The position numbers were made by a program, and so were the translations under genes. This document shows, piece by piece, positions 34,074-44,354 of a stretch of DNA of 64,000 nt (within the stretch, counting starts at the first letter, position 1; every line of letters begins with the position of its first letter). The notes under the pieces were generated by a model that saw only the letters and a list, made by a program, of their open reading frames with translations, had not been told where the DNA came from and did not search any database. Source of the stretch: Caulobacter zeae (GTDB lineage: Bacteria; Pseudomonadota; Alphaproteobacteria; Caulobacterales; Caulobacteraceae); assembly GCF_002858925.1 (NCBI RefSeq), contig NZ_PJRS01000010.1, forward strand, positions 186,001 to 250,000, written 5' to 3'.

Positions 34074-34430
34074 CTACTTCTCCCGGACGACCTGGTTGTC
34101 GACGCCGGTCACGCTGCGGCGAACCTCGCCGGTGGAGCGCCAGCGCACCTTCTGGTCCGTGCCGGTCACCGACAGCACGCCGCCGGGCGCGATGGTCGCC
34201 ATGACGGTGTTGCCGCTGCCTGAGATCTCGAGGCTCCTGCACGTACCGGTCAAGGTGACGCTGTTGTCGACGCCGGTGATCGCCACGGCGCGGCCGTCGC
34301 AGGCCAGGGTCTCGACATGGTCGGTCCCGGAGATGGCGATCGCCTTGCCGCCGGCCTCGGTCGGCCCCGTCGCCTGGGGCGGCGCGCCGGCCAGCATGGC
34401 CAGGATCGCGAAGGCGGGAACGATGCTCAT
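34074..34430 (-). CDS. Exported DUF3060-type beta-repeat protein
   Basis: 118 residues with a signal peptide (about 1-16). The mature part is a chain of short repeats of the form xxITGxDNxVTLTG (KAIAISGTDHVETLACDGRA, AVAITGVDNSVTLTG, LEISGSGNTVMATI, LSVTGTDQKVRW), the right-handed beta-stack pattern of DUF3060. GAGGTC precedes ATG 34430. It is probably a small periplasmic protein of unknown role, divergent from the M28 gene. Confidence 0.78.
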   Translation of the reverse strand: MSIVPAFAILAMLAGAPPQATGPTEAGGKAIAISGTDHVETLACDGRAVAITGVDNSVTLTGTCRSLEISGSGNTVMATIAPGGVLSVTGTDQKVRWRSTGEVRRSVTGVDNQVVREK

Positions 34431-34619
34431 CGATGACCTCGAACAAAATGATGGAGGGCTCGACGCATAGCGCGACCGTCGCGCGCCGCCATGCTGGGGG
34501 AAAACCCTAGCGCCCAAACGCCCATTTTCGCTCCGCACGCCCGCCTTTCCCGTTCCCCCCGCGCGCGAACACCCGCACCCTCGACGCGGGCCGGGGATGG
34601 ACGCGAGGGCGAGCCGCGC

Positions 34620-37046
34620 ATGAAAGCGATCAGACTGCTCGGATTCTGGATCTGCCTGCTGCTGGGCCTGGCGCTGGCCGCCCTGGCGCAGCGATCGCCG
34701 CCCGTCGTTCCCGCCAGCGCCCCGCCCGACGCCTTCTCCGCGCAGCGCGCCATGGCCGACGTACGGACCATCGCCCTGCGTCCCCACCCCACCGGCTCGA
34801 CCGACATCGTACGGGTGCGCGACCACCTGATGGCCAGGATTTCGTCGCTGGGACTGGAGCTGTCGGTCCGCGCCGACGAGGGCTACACCGGTCCCCGCAA
34901 CGACGGCCGCTGGCTGGTCGCCGGCTCGGTGCAGAACATCATCGGCGTGCTGCCGGGCGCCGACCGCTCAAAGCCCGCCGTGCTGATTATGAGCCACTAC
35001 GACTCGGTGGCCAATTCGCCCGGCGCGGCCGACGACGCCGCCGGCGTGGCCGCCGCGCTCGAGGTCGCCCGCGCCCTGAAGGCCGGCCCGACGCCGGCCC
35101 GCGACGTCATATTCCTGTTCACCGACGGCGAGGAGCAGGGCCTCTTGGGCGCCGACGCCTTCTTCGCCCGCGACCCGCTGCGCCAGAAGGTCGGCGTGGT
35201 CATCAACATGGAGGCGCGCGGCGACAGCGGCCGGGCGGCCATGTTCCAGACCGGTCCGCAGAACGGCGCCCTGATGGCCCTATTCGCCCGCGAGGCCAAG
35301 CGGCCGGCCGCCAACTCCCTGGCCGCTGCGGTCTATGAAAAGATGCCCAACGACACCGACTTCACCCACGCGGTGAAGGCCGGCCTGCCGGGGCTGAACT
35401 TCGCCTTCATCGACGACCAGCTGGCCTATCACACGCCGCTGGCCAAGGCCGACCACCTCGACCAGGGCAGCCTGCAGCACTTCGGCGACCAGGTGCTGCC
35501 CACCGCCCGCGCCCTGGCCACGGCCCAGACCCTGCCGGGCAAGGCGCCCAACGCCGTCTATTCCGACGTCTTCGGCCTGTTCCTTGTCAGCTATCCGGTC
35601 GAGGTCGCCTGGGGCCTGCTGGCCCTGGCCGGCGTGCTGGTGCTGTACGCCCTGGTCCGTGGCCTGATGATCCGGGGAACCAGCGTCGTCGAGCTGCTCA
35701 AGGGCCTCGCCGGCTTCCTGCTGGTCGGGACGTCGGGCGCGCTCGTCCTGCACCTGACCGGCAAGCTGCTGCACATCGCCGACCTCCAGGCCCACTACGC
35801 CCTGCTGGGCCGGTTCGACCCGCTGCTGCTGGGCTGCACCGCCATCCTGGTCGGCGTCGCCCTGGCGGTGGTCATCGGCCAGGCCAAGGGCGCGGCGCGG
35901 ATCTGGCCGAGCCTGCTGGCCCTGGCCGCCGGCGGCGCGACCTGCCTGATCGGCGGACCGCCGGCGCTGGACCCCATCGGGGCCGGCCTGGGCGTCGCCA
36001 GCGCCGTGCTGGTCTGGGCCTCGCTGGGCAAGCCGGTGGGCGTTCTGGGCGCCTGGATCGGCGCGCTGGTCGGCCTGCTGGCCATCGCCGTGGCGGCCAT
36101 GGTCCTGCTGCCCGGCGGCTCGGTGATGGCCGTCTGGCCGCTGCTGGTCGCGGCCCTGGCCGCCGTGCTGGTGCTGGCCAAGGGCGGCACCCGCGACCGC
36201 CGCGTCGCCTGGGCCCTGACCGCCTGCGTGGCCGTGGCGGCGATCGTGGTCGTCGTCCAGGTCGGCGCCTGGGGCGCGTGGACCTTCGCCGGGCTGGGCG
36301 TGACCCTGCCGGCGATCCTGGCGGCGTTCGGCCTGCTGGCCCTGCCCGCCCTGATCCCGCTGGCCCACGACTTCTCGGCCCTGAAGCTGGCGGCCATCCC
36401 CGCCACCCTGGTGGCGGCGGTCGGCGGCGGCCTCGTCGCCTACGCCGTGCTGGCCGGCGCGACGCCGACCCGGCCCGAGCTGACCGAGGCCGCCCACCTG
36501 TCGGACCTGTCCAGCGGTCAGGCCTGGCGGATCTCGACCCTGCCGCGCCTGGACGCCTGGTCGCGCGGCGCCCTGGTCGCCCAGGGCGGAACCCCGGCCC
36601 AGAAAGAGCTGCCGCCGTTCTTCCGCTCCAAGGTCTGGATGGCCGAGGCCCGGCCCGTGCCGCTGGACCCGCCGCAGCTGATCATGGAACACGCCGGCGA
36701 GCGCCTGCTGGTGCGGGTGATCCCCGGCCCCGGCGCCGAATACGTCACCCTGCGCATCAAGCCCGACGGCATGCTGGCCGGCGCGCGCCTCAACGGCCGC
36801 CCCGTGCCCCTGACCACCAAGCGCGGCGAGTGGACCAGCCTGACCTACCACGCCCCCGATCCCAACGGCGTGACCCTCAGCTTCAGCCGCCTGAACGGCG
36901 CCGGCCGCGTCGAGGCCGCCGCCCTCGAAACCCGCGAAGGCTGGCCCCGCGCCGCCCCCTCGCCGGGCGCCAAGCCGGAAGGCCTGATGGGCTGGGGGAT
37001 CTCGGACAAGACCCTGGTGCTGACCCGGGCGGCGGTCTCTTGGTGA
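34620..37046 (+). CDS. M28 zinc aminopeptidase with multi-pass membrane C-terminus
   Basis: 808 residues. An N-terminal signal anchor (about 4-23) is followed by an M28 catalytic domain facing the periplasm. Zinc and catalytic residues are visible in IMSHYDSVANSPG, ADDAAGVAA, FTDGEEQGLLGA, INMEARGDSG and YHTPLAKADHL. From about 325 to 620 there are eight or so membrane helices, then a soluble C-terminal domain (about 640-808). This is the architecture of ER metallopeptidase 1/PFF1-like enzymes. Start ATG 34620 gives a clean anchor; upstream codons in frame lie in the neighbour's promoter. Substrate unknown. Confidence 0.88.
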   Translation: MKAIRLLGFWICLLLGLALAALAQRSPPVVPASAPPDAFSAQRAMADVRTIALRPHPTGSTDIVRVRDHLMARISSLGLELSVRADEGYTGPRNDGRWLVAGSVQNIIGVLPGADRSKPAVLIMSHYDSVANSPGAADDAAGVAAALEVARALKAGPTPARDVIFLFTDGEEQGLLGADAFFARDPLRQKVGVVINMEARGDSGRAAMFQTGPQNGALMALFAREAKRPAANSLAAAVYEKMPNDTDFTHAVKAGLPGLNFAFIDDQLAYHTPLAKADHLDQGSLQHFGDQVLPTARALATAQTLPGKAPNAVYSDVFGLFLVSYPVEVAWGLLALAGVLVLYALVRGLMIRGTSVVELLKGLAGFLLVGTSGALVLHLTGKLLHIADLQAHYALLGRFDPLLLGCTAILVGVALAVVIGQAKGAARIWPSLLALAAGGATCLIGGPPALDPIGAGLGVASAVLVWASLGKPVGVLGAWIGALVGLLAIAVAAMVLLPGGSVMAVWPLLVAALAAVLVLAKGGTRDRRVAWALTACVAVAAIVVVVQVGAWGAWTFAGLGVTLPAILAAFGLLALPALIPLAHDFSALKLAAIPATLVAAVGGGLVAYAVLAGATPTRPELTEAAHLSDLSSGQAWRISTLPRLDAWSRGALVAQGGTPAQKELPPFFRSKVWMAEARPVPLDPPQLIMEHAGERLLVRVIPGPGAEYVTLRIKPDGMLAGARLNGRPVPLTTKRGEWTSLTYHAPDPNGVTLSFSRLNGAGRVEAAALETREGWPRAAPSPGAKPEGLMGWGISDKTLVLTRAAVSW

Positions 37047-37047
37047 T

Positions 37048-37103
37048 CCCTCTCGCCTTGTGGGAGAGGGTGGCCCCGCGGAGCGGGGTCGGGTGAGGGG
37101 TCG
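37048..37103. repeat. Palindromic repeat, family B variant
   Basis: CCCTCTCGCCTTGTGGGAGA with GGGTGGCCCC...GGGGTC and ending GGTGAGGGGTCGC is an inverted copy of the family B unit beginning GACCCCTCATCC. It lies directly after the M28 gene. Confidence 0.65.
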
Positions 37104-37115
37104 CACCAACGCAGA

Positions 37116-37156
37116 ACGCCGCGACGGCTGATCGGCTGTCGCGGCGTCTGATTTTT
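37116..37156 (+). terminator. Terminator-like hairpin linked to family B repeat
   Basis: ACGCCGCGACGGC and GGCTGTCGCGGCGT form a 12-13 bp stem followed by CTGATTTTTG. An almost identical hairpin precedes the family B repeat at 48865. Confidence 0.75.
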
Positions 37157-37211
37157 GAGAGACCCCTCATCCGTCGGCTACGCCGACACCTTCTCCCGCA
37201 AGGGGAGAAGG
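37157..37211. repeat. Palindromic repeat, family B
   Basis: GAGAGACCCCTCATCCGTCG, inner palindrome GTCGGCTACGCCGAC and end hairpin CTTCTCCCGCAAGGGGAGAA. Same unit at 43205-43261, 48906-48961 and, inverted, 42714-42767. Confidence 0.8.
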
Positions 37212-37220
37212 TAGGTCGAC

Positions 37221-38660
37221 CTACTCCGCCGCCTGCTTGGGCGCGTAGCCGAGGATGGCCTTGGTTTCGAGGAACTCGCCGAAGGCGTGGTCGCCCCATT
37301 CGCGGCCGTTGCCGCTCATCTTGTAGCCGCCGAACGGAGCCATCAAGTCGGGGCTGGCGCCATTGAGGTTGACCTGACCGGCCCGGAGCTTGGCGGCCAC
37401 CGCGCGGACGCCGGCGGGGTCGCCGCCGGAGACATAAGCCGCCAGGCCGTACTCGGTGTCGTTGCCGATCTCGACGGCCTGGTCGACGCTGTCGTAGCCG
37501 AGGATCGACAGCACCGGGCCGAAGATCTCTTCCTTGGCGATGGTCATGTCGGGGGTGACATTGGCGAAGACGGTCGGCTTGACGTAGTAGCCGGTCTCCA
37601 GCCCATCGGGCTTGCCCGGGCCGCCGGACACCAGGGTCGCGCCCTCGTCGACGCCCTTCTGGATCAGGCCCTGGATTTTGGTCCACTGCACTTCGGAGAC
37701 CACCGGGCCGAGCTTGGAATTGCCGTTCGGGTCGCCGACGGTGTGGGCCTCGGCGGCGGCCCTGGCGATGGCGATCACCTCGTCCATGCGCTTGGCCGGG
37801 ACGAGCATCCGGGTCGGGGCGTTGCACGACTGGCCCGAATTCATCATCACCGAGGCCACGCCGCCGCCGACAGCGCGCTGGAAGTCGGCGTCGTCGAGGA
37901 TGATGTTGGGGCTCTTGCCGCCCAGTTCCTGGTGCACGCGCTTGACGGTCGGGGCGGCGTTCTTGGCCACCTCGATGCCGGCCCGGGTCGAGCCGGTGAA
38001 CGACACCATGTCGACTTCAGGATGGCTGGACAGGGCCGCGCCCACCGTGGGGCCGTCGCCGTTGACCAGGTTGAAGACGCCGGCCGGCACGCCGGCGGCC
38101 TCGAGGATCTCGGTCCACACCCAGGCCGAGAACGGGGCCACTTCCGAGGGCTTCAGCACCATGGTGCAGCCGACGGCGAGCGCCGGCGCGACCTTGCAGG
38201 CGATCTGGTTCACCGGCCAGTTCCACGGCGTGATGAAGGCGCAGACGCCGATCGGCTCCTTCACCAGACGCGTCGTGCCGCGATCTTCCTCGAACCTGTA
38301 GTCCTTCAGCACCTGCAGCGAGGTCTGGACGTGGGCGATGCCCATTGCGGCCTGGGCGCGTTGGGCCAGCCAGGCCGGGGCGCCCATCTCCTCGGTGATG
38401 GCCTTGGCCATGTCCTCGAAGCGCTTCTGGTACTCGGCGATGATCCGCTCGAGCAGGTCGATGCGCTCCTCGCGGCTGGTCTGGGAGTAGCTGGCGAAGG
38501 CCTTGCGGGCGGCGCGGACGGCCAGGTCCACGTCTTCCACGGAACCCAGGGTCACCCGGCCGGCGACGGCTTCCGTCGCGGGGTTGATGACGTCCACCGT
38601 CTTGTCGGACTTCGCTTCGACCCACTGGCCGTCGATGTAGAACTTCAGGTAGTCGCGCAT
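37221..38660 (-). CDS. NAD(P)-dependent aldehyde dehydrogenase
   Basis: 479 residues. It oxidises an aldehyde to an acid. Cofactor residues are in TPWNWPVNQIACKVAPALA and FTGSTRAG, the general base Glu is in HQELGGKSPNII, the nucleophile Cys in NSGQSCNAPTRML, and the C-terminal motif in FGPVLSI. It is close to the DhaS/PuuC-like group but the substrate is unknown. AGGAGGAACCC gives a near-ideal ribosome binding site. It is monocistronic and divergent from the 38822 gene. Confidence 0.92.
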   Translation of the reverse strand: MRDYLKFYIDGQWVEAKSDKTVDVINPATEAVAGRVTLGSVEDVDLAVRAARKAFASYSQTSREERIDLLERIIAEYQKRFEDMAKAITEEMGAPAWLAQRAQAAMGIAHVQTSLQVLKDYRFEEDRGTTRLVKEPIGVCAFITPWNWPVNQIACKVAPALAVGCTMVLKPSEVAPFSAWVWTEILEAAGVPAGVFNLVNGDGPTVGAALSSHPEVDMVSFTGSTRAGIEVAKNAAPTVKRVHQELGGKSPNIILDDADFQRAVGGGVASVMMNSGQSCNAPTRMLVPAKRMDEVIAIARAAAEAHTVGDPNGNSKLGPVVSEVQWTKIQGLIQKGVDEGATLVSGGPGKPDGLETGYYVKPTVFANVTPDMTIAKEEIFGPVLSILGYDSVDQAVEIGNDTEYGLAAYVSGGDPAGVRAVAAKLRAGQVNLNGASPDLMAPFGGYKMSGNGREWGDHAFGEFLETKAILGYAPKQAAE

Positions 38661-38821
38661 GGGTTCCTCCTGCCGGGCCGCTCTAACCTGGGACGGGGGC
38701 GGCGCTCTTTCAAACGCTCATTCTAATTATCGGCGATCACGTGGGAAGAGGCGCCGTCGGTGGAGTTTGTTAATTCGCCTCGCGGAAGTTGAGCCCCACC
38801 ATTCGACGTGAGGGAACCGCC

Positions 38822-39445
38822 ATGGCCGATCTGCTGCCGCTGAAGACGCTGCTGGACCGAGGGGCCAACCGCGAGGCCGTCCTGGCGCTGGAGCAACTGG
38901 CCGCCGAACGGCATGCGCTCGACGACGCCGCGTTCCGCGCGCCGCCGGAGGCGCACGACAACGCCAACGTGCCCGTCGTGGCGCTGGATGAGATCGTACA
39001 CCGCGGCTATGGCTACAGAGCCGGCGACGCCCCTAAGACTCTGAAAGCGGACTTCGCCGTCCTCTCCGAACTTGAAGCCCCACTGATCATCGCGCTCGCC
39101 GCTGCGGCGGCCGACCACCCGACGGCCGAGCAACCGTCCCGGAAGTATCTGGTGGGCCTGGACAGGGCCGCCTCGACCCATGAGCGCGCGCTGGTTCGCA
39201 TCGACATCCGAACCTGGGTCTTGCCGCTGGATTCGGCGCACCCGCTGTCGAACGACATCCGCGGGCTGCTGGTCGTCTCCGCCGCCCGATCGTTCGTCGA
39301 CATCAAGAAGACGCCGCTCAACGCTTTCATCGCGATCTATCAGCGCCAGTCCGCGCTGTCGAAACGCCCGGCGCAGGACGTCATGGACACGCTGCATGAT
39401 ATCCAGCACGTCTGGGCGCGGAGCCTGGAGCGCCTCCAGGCCTAG
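38822..39445 (+). CDS. Protein of unknown function
   Basis: 207 residues, soluble, mixed alpha/beta. It has no Cys and no membrane segment. Segments such as VPVVALDEIVHRGYGYRAGD and LVRIDIRTWVLPLDSAHPLS are not from a family I recognise. GAGGGAA stands just before ATG 38822. It lies between an aldehyde dehydrogenase and sdaA, convergent with the latter by 7 bp. It may be lineage-specific. Confidence 0.6.
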   Translation: MADLLPLKTLLDRGANREAVLALEQLAAERHALDDAAFRAPPEAHDNANVPVVALDEIVHRGYGYRAGDAPKTLKADFAVLSELEAPLIIALAAAAADHPTAEQPSRKYLVGLDRAASTHERALVRIDIRTWVLPLDSAHPLSNDIRGLLVVSAARSFVDIKKTPLNAFIAIYQRQSALSKRPAQDVMDTLHDIQHVWARSLERLQA

Positions 39446-39452
39446 ACCCGCC

Positions 39453-40841
39453 TCAGCACTCCACCCGGTTCACAGACAGCCCCACCGCCAGCCCGCCGAG
39501 CGAGGTCTCCTTGTAGATCTCGTTCATGTCCTCGCCAGTGCGTTTCATCGTGGCGATGACCTTGTCGAGCGACACCGAGTGCTGGCCATCGCCCAGCAGG
39601 GCCAGGCGGGCGGCGTCGATGGCCTTGATGGCGCCCATGGCGTTGCGCTCGATGCAGGGGATCTGCACCAGACCGCCGATCGGATCACAGGTGAGGCCCA
39701 GATTGTGCTCCATGCCGATCTCGGCGGCGTTCTCGATCTGGGCGTTGGTGCCGCCCAGCGCCGCGCACAGGCCGCCGGCCGCCATCGAGCAGGCCACGCC
39801 CACCTCGCCCTGGCAGCCGACCTCGGCCCCCGAGATCGAGGCGTTGCGCTTGTAGAGCGCGCCGATCGCCGCCGCCGTCAGCAGGAAGGTGCGGATCTGC
39901 TCGGGCGTCCCTTTGTGGAAGCGGACGAAGAACCGCAGCACCGCCGGCACCAGGCCCGCCGCCCCGTTGGTCGGGGCGGTGACGACGCGGCCGCCGGCGG
40001 CGTTCTCCTCGTTGACCGCCATGGCCCACAGGTTGACGAAGTCCATGGCCGCCAGCGGGTCGCTCATCTGGCGCTCCATCCGGCCAAGGATGGTCTGGTG
40101 GATCTGGCGGGCGCGGCGCTTGACGCTCAACCCGCCGGGCAGGATCCCGTCCTCGCGCATGCCCCGGTCGATACAGGCCTCCATGGCCCCGAAGATGCGG
40201 TCGAGGCCGGCGTTCATCTCGCCCTCGCTCATCCGGGCCAGCTCGTTGGCGGCCATCACCTGGGCGATGGTCAGCCCCGCCTTTTCGGCGCGCTCCAGCA
40301 GGTCGGCCGCGCTCTCGAACGGGAACGGGATGGCCGGTCCTTCCTCGGGCGGCGCATTGCGACCCATCTCGCTCTCGTCGCGCACGAAGCCGCCGCCGAT
40401 CGAGAAATAGGTGCGCTCCATCAGCAAGGATCCTTCAGCGTCGAAGGCGCTGAAGGTCAGGGCGTTGGGGTGCTGGGGCAGGCGCTCGTGGCCGGCGAAG
40501 ACGATGTCGCGGGCTTCGTCGAAGCCGATGCCGACCTCGCCGCCCAGCATCATCCACTGCGTGGCCTTGGTCTCCGCCAGGGCCGCCTCGCCGGCGTCGG
40601 GATCGAGCGTGGCGGGCGCAAGGCCCATCAGGCCCAGGATCACGGCGCGGTCGGTGGCATGGCCTTTGCCGGTCAGGGCCAGCGAGGCGTAGAGCCGGGT
40701 CTGGACCCGGGCCGTGAGGGCCAGCTTGCCGGCGGCGCGCAGCCGCTCGACGAACATCACCCCCGCCGTCATCGGCCCCATGGTGTGGCTGCTGGAAGGG
40801 CCGACGCCCAGCTTGAAGAGGTCGAAAACGGAGGCGGTCAT
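39453..40841 (-). CDS. sdaA: L-serine ammonia-lyase (iron-sulphur type)
   Basis: 462 residues. It converts L-serine to pyruvate and ammonia. The start [19 protein letters not shown] is the family signature. Candidate cluster cysteines are 343, 351, 385 and 396 ([33 protein letters not shown]). The protein ends in Cys462 (NRVEC), and in the Legionella enzyme the C-terminal Cys folds back to bind the cluster (tail-in-mouth). Monocistronic. Confidence 0.94.
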   Translation of the reverse strand: MTASVFDLFKLGVGPSSSHTMGPMTAGVMFVERLRAAGKLALTARVQTRLYASLALTGKGHATDRAVILGLMGLAPATLDPDAGEAALAETKATQWMMLGGEVGIGFDEARDIVFAGHERLPQHPNALTFSAFDAEGSLLMERTYFSIGGGFVRDESEMGRNAPPEEGPAIPFPFESAADLLERAEKAGLTIAQVMAANELARMSEGEMNAGLDRIFGAMEACIDRGMREDGILPGGLSVKRRARQIHQTILGRMERQMSDPLAAMDFVNLWAMAVNEENAAGGRVVTAPTNGAAGLVPAVLRFFVRFHKGTPEQIRTFLLTAAAIGALYKRNASISGAEVGCQGEVGVACSMAAGGLCAALGGTNAQIENAAEIGMEHNLGLTCDPIGGLVQIPCIERNAMGAIKAIDAARLALLGDGQHSVSLDKVIATMKRTGEDMNEIYKETSLGGLAVGLSVNRVEC

Positions 40842-40860
40842 TTTTATTCTTCACCGTTCT

Positions 40861-40940
40861 CCCCGCGAAGGCGGGGACCCAAGCTGAGCTGGCCACGGCG
40901 TGCGCGGTCGACTCGGCTTGGGCCCCCGCCTTCGCGGGGG
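40861..40940. repeat. Long inverted repeat, family C
   Basis: The arms CCCCGCGAAGGCGGGGACCC with AAGC (40861-40884) and GCTTGG plus CCCCCGCCTTCGCGGGG (40916-40939) are near-perfect complements of about 23 bp around a 31-nt centre. It is the only copy seen in the window and fills the gap between sdaA and the M28 gene. Such units are common in high-GC alphaproteobacteria. Confidence 0.75.
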
Positions 40941-40958
40941 TGATCGGGTTATTTGCTC

Positions 40959-42611
<1,653 letters not shown>

Positions 42612-42713
42612 CGTCGCTACTCTTTTCGAGCGGTTCGTTTCGAGGTCGCGGACCCTAGCGGGAGGTTTTGACCGCGACTAGGGGGTGCGGAGAAAGTGGG
42701 CTTGCTTCAGCTT

Positions 42714-42767
42714 CCTTCTCCCCTTGCGGGAGAAGGTGGCGGCCGAAGGCCGGCGGATGAGGGGTCG
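42714..42767. repeat. Palindromic repeat, family B (inverted)
   Basis: CCTTCTCCCCTTGCGGGAGA, inner GGCGGCCGAAGGCCGGCGG and ending GATGAGGGGTCG, the reverse complement of the unit at 37157. Confidence 0.8.
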
Positions 42768-42796
42768 AAGGCGGGCGCAGCTGCATACGGCGACAG

Positions 42797-43144
42797 CTAG
42801 CGACCACAGGCCGCCAGTATGGCTGCGAGGACGACTTCGCGATCATCCTGCACAGCCCTGTTAGAGAAGCGCAGGACGCGGAACCCCTGCTCACGCAGCC
42901 AGGCGTCGCGGACTAGATCCCGGTCGCGCTCGTCGTGGTGCGGACCGTCGGCTTCGATGATCAGCCGATGCCGGAAGCAGACGCAGTCGGCGATGTAGCG
43001 GCCGAGCGGAACCTGTCGTCGGAACTTCAAACCATCCAGCTTCCGGTCGCGCAGGAGGCTCCATAGCAGGCGCTCGGTAGCGACGGGCGCGCGGCGCAGG
43101 TGGCGAGCTTGAGCGAGGGCGGCCGTGGCGGGAGCTTGGAACAA
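42797..43144 (-). CDS. DUF559 endonuclease-like protein
   Basis: 115 residues from a TTG at 43144. The whole body is a DUF559 (restriction endonuclease-like) domain: RHLRRAPVATERLLWSLLRD, LDGLKFRRQVPLGRYIADCV, LIIEADGPHHDERD (the PD-(D/E)xK-like core) and FRVLRFSN. No ribosome binding site is clear. The same frame stays open upstream through a family B repeat to an ATG at 43300 inside the dehydratase gene, but that part is repeat sequence, not protein-like. Small DUF559 proteins are widespread; role unknown. Confidence 0.75.
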   Translation of the reverse strand: MFQAPATAALAQARHLRRAPVATERLLWSLLRDRKLDGLKFRRQVPLGRYIADCVCFRHRLIIEADGPHHDERDRDLVRDAWLREQGFRVLRFSNRAVQDDREVVLAAILAACGR

Positions 43145-43204
43145 ATGAAGAACAACTTCAAGTTGCCACTTGCTTGTCGGCTCCCGTTCTCGGCGTTGAG
43201 TTCT

Positions 43205-43261
43205 GAGAGACCCCTCATCCGACGGCCTTCGGCCGCCACCTTCTCCCGCAAGGGGAGAAGG
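43205..43261. repeat. Palindromic repeat, family B
   Basis: GAGAGACCCCTCATCCGACG, inner palindrome GGCCTTCGGCC and end hairpin CTTCTCCCGCAAGGGGAGAA. It is directly downstream of the threonine dehydratase gene and upstream of the DUF559 gene. Confidence 0.8.
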
Positions 43262-43262
43262 A

Positions 43263-44231
43263 TCAGGCGATGACCCCCGCAAACACCGCCGGATCAACAT
43301 TCCCGCCCGACAGCACGATCACCGTTGTCTGGTCCTTGACCTCGATCTTGCCCGAGAGCGCCGCCGCCAGGCCCACGCAGCCGCCGGGCTCGACGACGAG
43401 CTTGAGGTTCATGAAGGCCCAGCGCATGGCGGCGGCGACCTCCTCGTCGGTGACGGCGGCGACTCCGGTGAGGGTTCGGCTGTTGATCGGCCAGGTCAGG
43501 GCGCCCGGCGTCGGGGCCAAGAGGGCGTCGCAGAACGAGCGGGCTTCGGGGTCGATGACCTCGCGATGGCCGCTGCCCAGCGAGCGGCGGGTGTCGTCGA
43601 AACCGGCAGGCTCGGCGCCCCAGATCTGGGTGGCGGGCGACAGGGCCTTCACCGCCGTCGAGGTTCCGGCGATCAAGCCGCCGCCGCCGATCGGGCAAAG
43701 CACCTTGTCGAGGGTCGCGCCGGCCGCCTCAGCCTGGGCGATGATCTCCAGCCCCACCGTGCCCTGGCCGGCGATGATGTGCGGATCGTCGTAGGACGGC
43801 ACGACGATCATGCCGCGCTCGGCGGCGATCTCGCCAGCGATCGCCTCGCGGTCTTCCTTGAAGCGGTCGAAGAAGCGGATCTCGGCCCCGAAGCCGCGCG
43901 TGGCCTCGACCTTCACCGACGGCGCGTCGGCCGGCATGACGATCAGGGCCGGCATGCCCAGCTTGTCGGCCGCCAGGGCCACGCCCTGGGCGTGGTTGCC
44001 CGACGAGAAGGCCACGACGCCGCGCGCCCGCTCTTCCTCGGTGAACTGCGACAGGCGGTTGTAGGCGCCGCGGAACTTGAAGGCGCCGGCCAGCTGCAGG
44101 GTCTCGGGCTTGACGAAGATCCTGCCGCCCAGCCGGTCCGACAGGGCCGCGCTTTCCAGCAGCGGCGTGACCACGGCCTGGCCCTTCAGGCGTTCGGCGG
44201 CGGCCTGGATGTCGGCGAGCGAGACGGTCAT
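43263..44231 (-). CDS. Threonine/serine dehydratase, PLP-dependent
   Basis: 322 residues of fold-type II PLP enzyme. PLP lysine Lys52 (AGAFKFRGAYN), substrate loop SSGNHAQG, phosphate-binding GGGGL and SGGNVD near the end. It lacks the C-terminal ACT domain of biosynthetic IlvA, so it fits catabolic TdcB or a serine racemase-like enzyme. With sdaA nearby it suggests degradation of hydroxy amino acids. Start ATG 44231. Divergent from a PagL-like gene. Confidence 0.9.
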   Translation of the reverse strand: MTVSLADIQAAAERLKGQAVVTPLLESAALSDRLGGRIFVKPETLQLAGAFKFRGAYNRLSQFTEEERARGVVAFSSGNHAQGVALAADKLGMPALIVMPADAPSVKVEATRGFGAEIRFFDRFKEDREAIAGEIAAERGMIVVPSYDDPHIIAGQGTVGLEIIAQAEAAGATLDKVLCPIGGGGLIAGTSTAVKALSPATQIWGAEPAGFDDTRRSLGSGHREVIDPEARSFCDALLAPTPGALTWPINSRTLTGVAAVTDEEVAAAMRWAFMNLKLVVEPGGCVGLAAALSGKIEVKDQTTVIVLSGGNVDPAVFAGVIA

Positions 44232-44354
44232 GAGGCCCTCAATGGCTCAGTGGCTGTGTGGCCACGCGACCACAGCATTTGATCGCCCCTGCTCTAGCTC
44301 GCACCGGCGGTTCGCGCCATAAGGGAGCCGGATACTGCTGAGGGGTCAGAGACC

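Noticed and set aside
43145-43300. N-terminal extension of the DUF559 protein
   Set aside because: The extension is translated family B repeat and dehydratase 3' sequence, not domain-like.
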